A stretch of 64,000 nucleotides of DNA from Pleodorina starrii (lineage: Eukaryota > Chlorophyta > Chlorophyceae > Chlamydomonadales > Volvocaceae), in assembly GCA_030267565.1 (NCBI GenBank), contig BRXU01000002.1:4773501-4837500 (forward strand). The letters run 5' to 3'. The notes under the pieces were generated by a model, which saw only the letters and a list, made by a program, of their open reading frames with translations, searched no databases and was not told the origin of the DNA. The position numbers and the translations under genes were made by a program. This document shows, in pieces, positions 53,752-64,000 of this stretch; positions within the stretch are counted from its first letter, which is position 1; each line of letters begins with the position of its first letter.

Positions 53752-55111
53752 GGTCTGGATTCGCGTAGACCGTCGACACGAGGGGGGAGGGGTGACTTGA
53801 CAGGGAACAAGTGACCAAACGACGAGTGCTGGGCTGGGCCGGTTTTGAAAGAGCGAATGTTGTCGACATGAACGCGGAAACGAAGCAGGAGCAATCACGG
53901 ACCCCCCCGCCGGCAAAGTGCGCGGCGGAAAGGTGTCCATTTGTCCGCGTGGCGTGTTGACCGGAACCAGCACGTGCTGTTCGAAGGTCTGCTGCTGTAC
54001 TCCTGTCATAGAAATGACTTGTGCACGTACATCGTCCCAAATTTAACACGTTTGACCGAAATTTAGCAGCGTGACAGCGAATTGTTCGTTGGTCGACATA
54101 CGATAACGGGTACCACCTACTTCCGTGCATGTTGGGTCGCCACCGGACGCCAAGGCGTTGTTAATGACGGTAACGGTTGTCCCCGTTGTCGTCATGGGTG
54201 TATCTTCGGGGCGTGGGCCCCGGGGTAGGGCAGGGCAGGTCGGTTAAGCTGTCGTAGATTTCTAGCTTGGTGGTGTCAGCTTGTAGGGGCGGCGTTTCCA
54301 TTTGCGAAATGCGTAGGATACCATGGACCTGCATACGGACGCGCTTATGTGGCCTTAGTCAGACTGTTTACGTTTGGTGCGTTGTTGCTGGCTTGATGAG
54401 TAAACCAGGTTCAGTGACGACGCAGGAGCCGTGTGGGATACTCGTACCCGCACAACGCGTTCGTGCGCCTTGGTGCCGAAACAGGCATTGACACGAGGGA
54501 TGGGAGCATGAACCAGAATGGCTACATCGCCCATGAGCGCTAAGCTGTCTTCGGACGGTTGCTGGAGTTTGAGGCGGGGTCCAAGGGCAGGAGGGATGCT
54601 GACGGATCATGATATGCACATGAGAGAAGCCGAGTTGCCAATTGAACGCTGGAGTGCCCGTGTTGCGGTCGCTGGGAACAGTTTGCTGCGCTTTCCCACG
54701 GCCTGCATGGCGGTGTAACCTCTCTCTGTTCCATGATTAATCCGTGTCTGACCGAACGTGAGCGCGCGGGTTGAACAGACTCTTGCTCTTAAACGCGAAT
54801 TGCATGCTGGAGATTGATCGTGGGGTGAGGACATGGATGTGCACAGCCCCGCAGCCTTGGCCTTAACCTGGCTACCAGCTACACAATGCCACCAACAGTG
54901 TACGTTTGAAAGCTTATACACCAATCAAAGCTAGTATCTAATCGCATCCTGACTTGCGGTTCCCCCAGGTCCTAAGCTTTCGGCAGGGAACTGTCTTGCC
55001 TCGTGCGAAGCGGTCTACGGTAGGTAGCCGTTAGCCAACAGAAACCTCGTCGTACGACCGTTAGTCAGTTACAGGCGTCCGCAAGCGCAGTCCTTGCAGA
55101 GAAGAAGGACT

Positions 55112-55117
55112 TATAAA
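55112..55117 (+). promoter_or_regulatory. TATA-like element upstream of AATF
   Basis: TATAAA 142 bases before the AATF start codon, within TTATAAAGG. Confidence 0.4.
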
Positions 55118-55253
55118 GGTATCTGTTCCCTTAGCCCCTGGCCGCTGTCTTAAACGCGTTTAATAAAAGATCCACATTGCTTCGACTTCCATAACTCGTT
55201 AGCTCGACAGGCGCAGCTCTTTTCGAACACACCTTATGAAACTTTAACTCATT

Positions 55254-57722
55254 ATGGCAAGCAAAAAGAAATCTTTGGCACAGGAACTCGCTGACCTTTT
55301 TAACCCGGCGCCGACAAAAGGCGAGCTTCGCGAACTGCACTCCCTTGTAATTCGTGAAATTGTATTTAGTTAACGCTTCCCTCCTTCATGTGTAGAATAT
55401 GATCCTGACGCATTGGACCTTGGCGAGGGTGCAAAACTCGCCTCCGACGACGAGTATGGTGAAGCACGTCAGGCCCCAACGAAGTGAGCACATGTGGCAA
55501 TATGTTTGTGTCGATTCCCAATGCAGATATCAAAAAGGCCACACCCTGGGTCTGCTTGGGCGCGCCCACCATTGTTGGCTTGGCGGCGCCCCTGACGCAC
55601 TGGGTTCCTTAGCAATGCATAAATATTGGAGATGTTGAGGCATGCATCTTTTTGCGGTTCCGCGGAGTATGCATAGCTTACCTGCTGAAGTATTTCGGCG
55701 TTGCGTGCTCCGGTTCCAACGGCTTCCAACTGCTTTTCCCCCCAATACCGGGCGTAATGCTAGGGGGGCGAGGGGTTGGGTGGATCGGTGGGAAGGGAAC
55801 TGACGTATGGTGCTCGGCGCGTTAGAAACCAGAAGGGGAGGGCTGGGGGTGCGTGTTTCGCCTTGTGCCCGGCTGAGGTGCTTGCATCCTTAAAAACGCA
55901 ACACGAAACATACATACTACGCTTAGTCATGCACGACGCACTTTCAATGGGCGCCATTGACCGTTGGTGACCCGACGTTGCCGTGGCTGCCCGATTGCAA
56001 TCCTTGACTTGCAGGCGGGCGCCTGAGAAGTCGATGCTGCTCCGCGGCGACATCGCGCTAGAGGACGCGGCGTATCGGGGGCGAAAGACCTCGCGGGCTG
56101 CCATATTCGGTGACGAAGATGGGGCTGCCGACTCGGACGATGGTGGGTGCATGTCTGGTGGGTGATTCTTGGACGACCCAGCCTGGCGGGGGCACCGTGT
56201 CCTGGTACCGCAAACAGGTCCCCCGACAAAAGTGAGCGCGGAGCCGCGCGAGGGAAACCACGTTTGGGGGGGGCGGGTACGGGTACGTCACGGCGTTATG
56301 CAGCCTTTGCGCGCGGACCGCCTGGAGGATCTCGCCTCTTGCGTTCGTTCACCCCACGGGTGAGCGAGCCGCAGCCCGCAAAACCAAACGCCGGCCATGC
56401 TACTTGACCCACAATATTATATATGGCACCCCAACGCATGTCTAGCTTGAGCGCATGCACACGGCGGCATTCGGGGCCGGTGGAGAAGCCCAAACTGTGG
56501 TGCTCTCATGTTTGCCCGTCATTCAGCCGAGTTGGTTGGTTGGCAGAGGGGTCCGACCTATCGCATGCGCCATTCTCGCATTTCCGGGGCACGTCCGGTG
56601 GGAGACAACGTGCTGCTGACGACATCGCTGGCGCCACACGGCCGCGAACTCCCTTGCGACCCACTCACTCGACAGATGAGGACGTGGATCTGGATCTGGA
56701 TCTTGGGGAGGACGGCGACGGCGACGATGACGATGAGGAGCGTGGCTTGAGCAGTGAGGGCGAAGAGGAGGACGGCGGAGCGGAGCGGCGCGCGGCCGTA
56801 GGGCAGGCAGGCCCGAGCGGGCGGGCCGGGGTGGCAGCTGCAGGTGCGACGAGGCCGGGTTTGACGCGCGGGTTGTTGACCCAGCTGGGCCCGGTTGGGC
56901 CCACCCCAGCAGTTGGACAGCGGCCGCCATCCCCGGGCGCCGTTTCGGGGCCCGTTTGATATGCCGGTGGCGCGTGCATAGGCGGGATGTACCGGTATGT
57001 CTTTCCGTTTCCGGAAGGAAAAGGGGCAAAAGGCTCTAAAAGGGGCAACGGGCTACAGCGCCGAGCTCACTGCCATGCGGGAAGTCGCAGGGCGGGCGAA
57101 GTCCCCCACATGCGCCAAGTCACAACTGGTCTCGCGCGTCACTGCGCCGCATCCCGCTCCCGCCTGACTGTGCCCACCCCCGGCTCCCATTGACCGCCGC
57201 CGCAGGGTTGGGCGCCAAGGGAAAACGCGGGGCGGCGACGGCCGCCAACGGTGGAGGACCGGTCAGCTCCGAAGGCGAGGAGGACGCGGAGGAGGAGGAG
57301 GAGGAGGAGGAGGAGGAGGGCGGCGAGGATGAAGATGATATGGAGGGCGAGGACGGGGGGTTGCCTTCCGGGTCGGACTCGGATGTGGACTTGGAAGAAG
57401 GCGGGCCGGAGGGCGCCGACGGCGAGGAGGAGGAGGAGGAGGAGGGGCCGCGCGGGCGCAGCAAGCGGCCGGCTGGGCGCGCCGGAGGGGGCGGCGCCGG
57501 CGGCGGCGGCGGCGGCGAGTTGGAGGCGCTTGAGGCGGAGTACGAGGCGCTCCAGGAGGAGGACGAGCGGCAGCTGGCGGCGCTGCGAAAGAAAGGCGAG
57601 CGCGACCGGGAGAAGGGCGCGGCGGTCCGCAACCAGCAGGTGGGTCGGTGGGTCGGTCGGTGGGTGGGCTGGCGGCTGTGGGTGAACCTTCCGGTTGAGG
57701 GGCAGGGGCGGCTGCTGCTGGG

Positions 57723-57757
<35 letters not shown>

Positions 57758-60700
57758 ATGATAATGATGATGCTGTTGGTGGGTCCCGAGCTGGTGACCC
57801 GGTTGGGGCGAGCTGGTGGGCTGGCGGGTCGGCGCTTTCGTTCGTCCGTTCATGGCCATGCGGGGGTTACGTCGTCAAGAGTGTGGCACGCCAACTGGAT
57901 GACCCTCGCGTGCCGGAGCACGTGCACGGCAGACAAGAGTTGGCCTCGGGCACGCTACTCCACGTACTCGTCCGTCTGGGTTGGTCTGGCGGCGACGCGG
58001 TCGCTGCGTCTTTTCAGCTCGGTAAGGTTACAGGTATGTTCGGTAAGTATTACTGGGTTCGGGGTCCGTTCGCTAACGCCGTCTCCGTCTCCGCTGCGGT
58101 ATCCTTTTTTACTCCACGTCGACCCACCCGCGGGCCCACCCTATTCCCGCCGGCCCACCCGCCGGGAGGTCGCTCCTTGGGCTCGGGATATAAGCCATCC
58201 AACAATAGCAGCAGCAGCAGCAGCTGCTGCCAGCGGCTCCAGATCAAGACGCACGGCTTGGTACCCAACTCACGTTATGGCGTCGCGTCTGGCTGCTTGC
58301 AGGTGCTTTACGAGCGCGCGCTAGAGCAGCGGATCTTGCTCCAGAAGTGCCTGCAGGCCAGCAACGGGTTGCCGCGACCGGACACGCATGCAGCCCTGCT
58401 GGCGGCACAACCGGACGTTCGGGAAGGGTGGGTGCTGGTGGGCGGTTGGGCGGTGGGGCGTCCTTGGCTGCGATAAGGAGTCATGGCGTGAGCAGCTTTG
58501 TGGGGTGCATGTGTGGGGACTGGGGTGGGGGTGGAAGGGTGGAAGGGTGTGGCGCGGGAGGCGAGATGGCCAGTTCTGAGGGCGCCCTCGGCAACGTGCG
58601 CGCGTACCTGAATGCTGAATGGAAATGCCCCGTCGGCGGGCGCGGCGGGTTTGGGCACGGAAGGGGCGAGTCGTCCGTGGGTCCTGGGGAGTCGTCCGTT
58701 TGTTGTTGCCGGGCGGGGTCGTGGTAGGGAAGGGCGGGATGGACACGGTCGTACAGGAAGGGGGAAAGAGGTGCAAGAGACGCGGGTAGGGTCTGTGAGG
58801 GCGGGGCCGGTTGGCCACGTGTTTGTTTCGCACACCCATCAGCACATCCTCCTCCTCCCTCCTCCATTTCGACTCCACACACCACTCCCCGCCTCCCCAC
58901 GTCTCCAGGTATGCGCAACTCGCAGCGGCAGCACGGGATACGCTGGGTCAGCTGCTCGAGCTGCAGCACGCGCTCATGGGCCGCAACTCGGCCATTACGC
59001 TGCCGCCGCCGCCGGCCTCGGCGGCGGCGGCCGCCGCGGCCTCTGGCAAGCGGCGCCGCCCCGACGACGACGACGACGATGAAGAAGAAGAAGGGTCCGA
59101 CGACGGCGACGCCGACGCTGCTGACGGCGGGTTGGATGCTTTGTGGGCGCGGATCAGCTCCCATCAGGACGCCCTGGCGCCCTTCCGGGATGTGTCGCTG
59201 GACTCGTGGCACCGGCGGACGGTGCTGTCGTCGGGCAGCGGCGCGCTGCGGAACAGCGGCCTGCGGGCGCTCAATCAGAGCATCAGCAGCCAGGTGCAGG
59301 CGCTCATGCGCGACCCAGGTGGGGGGGTGGGTGGATGGGAGGGAGTGATATGCTCCTTTATGGGTGTGTGTGTGGGGGGGGGAGCTGGGAGGGACGGGTG
59401 GGATGCGCCGTGCAGGATGCGTGGGGAGTTGGATGGGGTTGAGGGGCGCCCGAAACGGGGAATCCCTGCTGCGGTGGCGAGCGCAAGAGGGCCTCGGCGG
59501 CCTCGCGGCCTGCAGGCCCCATGGGCCTGCACTGCCGCCCCTGCAGGCCTTCACCCCTTTGTGGGGTGGTGTGTATGGGGGCGGGGGGAAACGGCGGCAT
59601 CCAGATCGGTGTAGGTGCTGCGGGGGCTGGACAGAGTCGGCGCGCAGGTCGGGGCGCAGGCCGGTGGGGTAGAAAGGGCGGCGGGCGGGCTCGGCGCGGC
59701 GCTTGAATGTCTTGTCGTTTTTTTCCCCACCCACCCGCTCGTCGACTGCTATCCGCGCCACTTGATATCGACCCACATCGCTGCCTGAGCCGCCCCTCCA
59801 CTGCATTGCCACCTGCACCAGTGCACCTGCACCTGACCCGTGCACACGCTGCCTTCGACCGGTCGTAGGCAAGTTCATCAAGCGCACGCGGCTGGTGTTG
59901 TCCGCCTGCCCGCGCGTGCTGTGCGAGCCGCCCCGTGCCGGCGGCGCCGCCGCCGCCGAGTTGGACCCGCTGGGCGGCGACGCCGACCCGGCCGCCGCCG
60001 CCGCCGCCGCTGCCGCCGTTGCCACCTCCAGTGTCGCCACCGACGTGACGGAGGAGGAGCGCGACCCTGAGACGTACGACGACAGCGAGTTCTATCAACA
60101 GCTCCTAAAGGAGTTTCTGGACAAGGGTCTGTCGGACGGTGGGTGGGACCTGGGGATGCGAGCGCGCGCGTGTGGGTGGGTGGGTGGGCGGGTGGGTGTG
60201 GTGGGTGGATGTTGCATGGTTGGGGAGCGTGGAATCCCATAATCCCATACCTGGACAGCTACCGTATCCATACGAGGCGGGGGGCCCAAGGGCTACCGTA
60301 AAACAGAAACGCCCCCAAGAGCACACAACAGCGCATTGGCAGTTGAGGTGAAAAAGATTAACGCTGACGGTGTTAGGGCCGGGATGCGGACGCAACCTCT
60401 TTATGGCGGGTGGTTACTCCGGAGCTCTTGGTCGCCGGGATACCGGCTCCGGGGCGGCGGCTGCGTCTTGCAGCTGTTCAATATGCGCCGGAACTGCCCG
60501 CCTGTGCGTCGCCCATGCTGGGCGAGTCCGCCTGGCATCTGGGTCGGCCGGGGAATGGCGTACCGTATGCCGAAAGTCCAGTTTGCGAGCCTTTGGCGAA
60601 ATCCAGAGCGGCACGACCGCTCCCGGGAGGGGGCGTGCGTTGAGTGAGAGCCCGCCCTCTGCCCTAAATCGCCCGCACGCGTCACTTCGTGTTTATCTGG

Positions 60701-61543
60701 CGCCCTAGCGCCCATCAACCCCCTAGCGCCCATCACAGCACGTGAAGGCCACGTCACGAGACTGCCATGTGGGTTGGTGTTTGCGCTCCCTCAGACCCTC
60801 GCGTGCTCGCCCCCACCTCCCTTTTACTTGCCTGCTCGCCCGGCCTTTCCGTGGCCTCGCAGGTGCCGCGGCCGCGCCCAAGAGCGCCAAGAAGCGCAAG
60901 CTGGTCGACCGGCGGGCCAGCAAGGGGCGAAAACTGCGATACCACGTGCAGGTGCGTTTGGGGGGGGGGCGGGTGGGGACCCGGCGTCCCTGTCGGCTGC
61001 CGGCGCTCGCCTGTGCGTCCGCCTACGGCTTCTGGCAGCAGTGCGGATTCCGCGGATTTCACCGCACCATCTGTGGACTGTTGTGCGGGGGTGGGAAGCG
61101 CCATCTGGGTCTTGCTTCTGCGGCGCGTTGGACGGCTCTAGTTCACTGCGGCGTCTTCGTTGCGACCGCGGAGGTAGCCGCCATGCCGGGATGCGGGGGG
61201 TGATGGCTGATGGGTCCCCGTAAACGGGCGCTATACGGCGGGATTCAGTGCGGGCGTGCTGGTGCGGCTCGCAGCGAGACCCTCTTGCAGCGACTTTGCC
61301 CCTCGCTGCCCCATCTGAACTCTCATCCGGCCCGTGCTCTCGAGCTGCTCGCGCTGTTTGTCCCTCAATTGCCGGGTCTGGGGCTTTAGGGGCTTGCAGT
61401 CCACGGTTGGTTTCGCCCACGCTGCCTCTCTTCCCTCGCCCCACCAGGAGAAGCTGGTGGCCTTCATGGCACCGGTGGACTTCGCCCCGCCGCCCTTCGC
61501 CGCCAACCTCTTTTCCAACCTGTTCGGCCACGCCGGCAAGTGA
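55254..61543 (+). CDS. AATF/Che-1/Traube (yeast Bfr2) nucleolar protein
   Basis: Family members act in early small-subunit ribosome biogenesis; the animal protein also regulates transcription. Exons: 55254-55320 (or to 55353), 55396-55483, 56015-56142, 56676-56843, 57206-57639, 58303-58427, 58909-59318, 59869-60138, 60863-60951, 61448-61543; about 624 residues, phases consistent. The N-terminus (LAQELADLFNPAP) and RGDIALEDAAYRGRKTSR match the family start. Acidic Glu/Asp tracts follow. The AATF core is LEAEYEALQEEDERQLAALR, then LYERALEQRILLQKCLQASN. The C-terminal TRAUB domain reads FYQQLLKEFLD, then VDRRASKGRKLRYHVQEKLV with FMAP. Exon 1 needs either a GC donor at 55321 or a GT donor at 55354. 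Exon 7 adds Ala/Pro and Asp/Glu low complexity before DALWARISSHQ. TGTAA lies 230 bases past the stop. Confidence 0.92.
57723..57757. repeat. GCT microsatellite in AATF intron
   Basis: About eleven uninterrupted GCT units in intron 57640-58302, followed by GATAATGAT. Confidence 0.9.
58060..58121 (+). repeat. Interspersed motif A copy in AATF intron
   Basis: A nearly full copy with TCCGTTCGCTAACGCCGTC, then CTCCGTCTCCGCTGCGGTAT and a T-rich end. It is almost identical to the intergenic copy at 29109-29169. Confidence 0.85.
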
Positions 61544-62396
61544 TTGCAGCGGCGCTTCTGGAGCAGGCTGTGCGCAGCAGGACAAAATGGGGGAATGGGA
61601 GAGGGGGAGATCCGCTTCGGGGCGAGCGGTGGGCAGTGGACGCTTGTGAAGGTTGTTTGGTGCTAAGGGGGCAGGGGCCCGCGCGGGTGTGAGGCTGAGT
61701 TTGCCACCTCTGCGAGCCGTGTGCGGCTCGTTCTTGTTATGCCGTGACCCATTTGGCCTATTGGCCACCAGCTGTAACTGACAAGCTGGGGCCTTACATT
61801 GTGAGCAGCAAGGCGCCCATGAGGCGTCATTACCGTACTTGCCTGGTTGGCCTTCCATAGTCGTAGACTGTCGTAGCCGCTGCAATGCACGGCCATCTGG
61901 CCCGTTGGCCAGAACAAGCCTTCCGAGGCTTAAAAGCCCACTCTCACACAAACTTATACCGGGTGCGGACTTATCGGGGATGATCGGTTCCCAAGAAGCA
62001 AGCGGAACGGAGCGAGCAGCAGCTGGAGCGAGCGTACGCGCACCCTCGTAATCCTCTGCTCGTAATTACCTATCGTGCTGCTTCACAACGCTTGGTCTCA
62101 ATCTCAAAATATTCGGTCAGCGTGCGTCGAAGCTTTGCCAACAACGACAGATTCCGGAGGACAGTTGCAAATTTTTTACGGTCGTACGGCTGGTTTTACT
62201 TGGCGATAGAGCATGCAATTCTTTCTGAGGGCGAGCAGTCAATTGGCACATTACTTGTGCATTTTCGATCTGGACTTTGCCTGCAGATGACTGTTACACA
62301 TGAACCGTAAATTGAACGTACTGGTATCACGAAAGTGATTTGTGGGAAGCCAATCTGTATCGGGGCATCTGTAGATGATTGTACTCATTTAGTATA
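61544..62396. other. Intergenic region between AATF and the protease
   Basis: No supported gene. It contains a TGTAA signal at 61773-61777. A short open frame of 72 codons at 62092-62310 has no recognisable domain. Confidence 0.45.
61773..61777 (+). terminator. TGTAA poly(A) signal of AATF
   Basis: TGTAA on the plus strand 230 bases past the AATF stop codon. Confidence 0.45.
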
Positions 62397-64000
62397 TGGT
62401 GAAATTCACTATAGAGCTACGAGAGGCAGAGGCGCTGTGCCGTTCTCGGAAGATGTTCGATAATGGGCTCTCAAGTTCTGGCTGGGCGTCCTTGCTCCTG
62501 CTGGTTTTTGGGGGAGCCCTTATCAGGTTCGCGGGCATAAAATAGTCTTGCAGGCTGTGCGCCGGCACCTTGTTTCTGGCGTTGTCAACACCTTTCGCGC
62601 CTTTCGATGTCGTTGCAGCAACGGGCAAGCAGTCAGCACCAGCTCTTACCTGGCGCAAGCAGACACCAGTACATCGACGCAAAATTGGATTATAGTGTTG
62701 AAACCGACCGTGGACCCAGATGCCTTTGCGGCGACGCTTTGCGCTGAGACCAATCCGCTCCGGAAGAAGCATGGATACAGCTGCGCGGATACGTTCCGGA
62801 CTCTCTTACGCGGAGTATCAGGTATAGGGTTTTTAGGGCTGGAGTTGCTTGAATTTGCACACAGTCCCACGTTTTGCTCACCATCTGGGTGCGCGGCGCG
62901 CTCAGGGCAATTCAGCCGGGCCGCCATCAGAGAGCTACTACAGCAGTACAAAGACTCTGTGGATCATGCCACCCGCGATCGTGGGATATCGGTGAGTTTC
63001 TCGGGCGCAAGGGTGTGCCCGGTCGAGGCACGCGTGGCAACCCAAATCCCACACTTCTTCACGCACACCCAACGATGCGCGCGGAAGTCCCTTCTGCCGA
63101 CCTCGTGTCGTCAGCTCGTCACCAGGATTATTACGTCGCTGTTGTTTTTGGCCCTAGGTCGGTGATCAGCTCCAAACTGAGGCGGAGGAGACCGAGGCGT
63201 CGCAGCAGCAGGCCAGCAGTGGCGGGGCACGATCGGCCGCCAGGCGCTTGCCCGAGCAGCTCGACCCAGTAACCTGGGGCCTTGACCGGATCGATCAGGC
63301 AAAGCTACCGCTGGACCAGATATATCATTACGACAGTGTGGGTAAGTTCTGGGCTGCACACCGGCGCGGTGCGGGGGCCTTAGTGAGCCCGGATACCGTT
63401 CGCTTGTCGCTACATTTGCGAGATGACTGCGGCGCCACACGTAGCCGGTGTATCATGACGTATGGATCGGCAAACCCTTTGCGCCGCCGGCTGCCGCGGC
63501 TTCCCGCCCTTAACAGGAACGGGCGTGCACGTCTACATCTTGGACTCGGGCATCAGGGCAACCCACCAACAGTTCCGCATCATGGCGCCGGCGTACATCC
63601 AAAAGCAAGGTACGGCGGATACGGTACCACCTACATCACCCGACCCACATCGCCGCCCTTTGTGCTTGAGATGTCCATCGGGTCAATTGCGGTCACGATT
63701 GCTTTTGTTTGCGACTCCCACGGTCCGCCGCAACTGAACGCGCGCAGGTCAACCAATCCAAACTGTCAACGGTACGCGTGTGGTGGCCGGCTTCTCGGCA
63801 TACGGCGGGACCGGGCCGGACAGCACCACCGACGATTGCTTCGGCCACGGCACCCACGTGGCCGCCACCATCGGTGGCCTGGACAACGGTGTGGCCAAGA
63901 ACGTGACCCTGCATCCCGTCAAGGCAAGTGCGACGCAGCTCCTGTGAGATCACCAGATCAGGCAGCAGAATGGCTTCATATAATGTGAAGCTTTACTTTC
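62397..64000 (+). CDS. Subtilisin-like serine protease, 5' part
   Basis: Secreted S8-family (proteinase K-like) endopeptidase, cut by the right edge. Certain exons: 62554-62821, 62906-62991, 63158-63341, 63517-63609, 63748-63923; phases agree. The first two encode an I9-type propeptide ([19 protein letters not shown]...[11 protein letters not shown]) ending [20 protein letters not shown]. After a Gln/Ala linker and [17 protein letters not shown] the mature domain starts. It shows the catalytic Asp in [10 protein letters not shown] and His in [16 protein letters not shown]; the catalytic Ser lies beyond the window. A preceding open frame from ATG 62397 ends in the hydrophobic stretch [14 protein letters not shown], a probable signal peptide, but its donor and join are uncertain. 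The last visible intron starts with a GC donor (AAG/GCAAGT). Confidence 0.86.

Larger units (their letters stand above)
53655..55253. other. Intergenic region between eRF1 and AATF
   Basis: No supported gene in about 1.6 kb. It contains the eRF1 3' UTR hairpin at 53703-53751 and the AATF promoter side with a TATA-like element at 55112. Confidence 0.5.

Noticed and set aside
58481..60040. 519-codon minus-strand frame opposite AATF exons
   Set aside because: It is antisense to conserved AATF exons 7-8 and their Pro/Ala-rich introns; no recognisable motif.
60824..61951. 375-codon minus-strand frame overlapping the AATF 3' end
   Set aside because: It overlaps the TRAUB-domain exons antisense, and its sequence is low complexity without a family match.

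Overview
The window looks like nuclear DNA of a chlamydomonadalean (volvocine-type) green alga. Its genes are rich in G and C and have many short exons with GT-AG introns, plus a few GC-AG introns. Several genes carry the green-algal poly(A) signal TGTAA 70-230 bases past the stop. There is an interstitial block of the Chlamydomonas-type telomere repeat CCCTAAAA. The gene content includes a plastid-type bilin reductase next to ordinary eukaryotic housekeeping genes. Gene models below were built by hand from splice sites and reading phase; I had no transcript data and ran no searches.

Left part (1-8.5 kb) is repeat-rich and gene-poor. It holds hairpin-containing AT-rich repeats, the 3' end of a LINE-type retrotransposon (about 0.97-2.3 kb), a GACGC microsatellite that cuts off a Helitron-like protein fragment (4.0-4.6 kb), and a frameshifted reverse-transcriptase relic on the minus strand (6.4-7.5 kb).

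From 8.56 to 20.49 kb lies one very large plus-strand gene of 18 exons. It encodes a roughly 1600-residue polytopic class-3 (diacylglycerol-lipase-like) lipase. From 20.5 to 27.4 kb I see no convincing gene, only simple repeats, the telomere-like block and one weak hypothetical ORF.

From 27.4 kb on the window is gene-dense: FKBP12 prolyl isomerase (minus, 27465-28234); dephospho-CoA kinase, last step of CoA synthesis (minus, 29299-32397); a TTC7/NPG1-like TPR protein (plus, 32779-35853, divergent from the kinase); a MYST-family histone acetyltransferase (minus, 37822-42937); a phycocyanobilin:ferredoxin oxidoreductase (minus, 43128 to about 49421); translation release factor eRF1 (plus, 49821-53654, divergent from the bilin reductase); an AATF/Che-1/Traube-type nucleolar protein (plus, 55254-61543); and the 5' part of a secreted subtilisin-like protease that runs off the right edge.

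The genes do not form an obvious pathway. They are unrelated housekeeping and plastid genes, twice arranged as divergent pairs with about 0.4 kb between start codons. The most unusual signal is not a gene. Two short sequence motifs recur many times, in both orientations, mostly inside introns of unrelated genes (lipase, CoA kinase, TPR gene, bilin reductase, AATF), as if a small mobile or intron-associated element has spread. Other notable points are a 4 x 150-bp minisatellite inside an eRF1 intron, a MYST acetyltransferase with a His-rich linker and an incomplete zinc finger, and a bilin reductase with long extensions at both ends.
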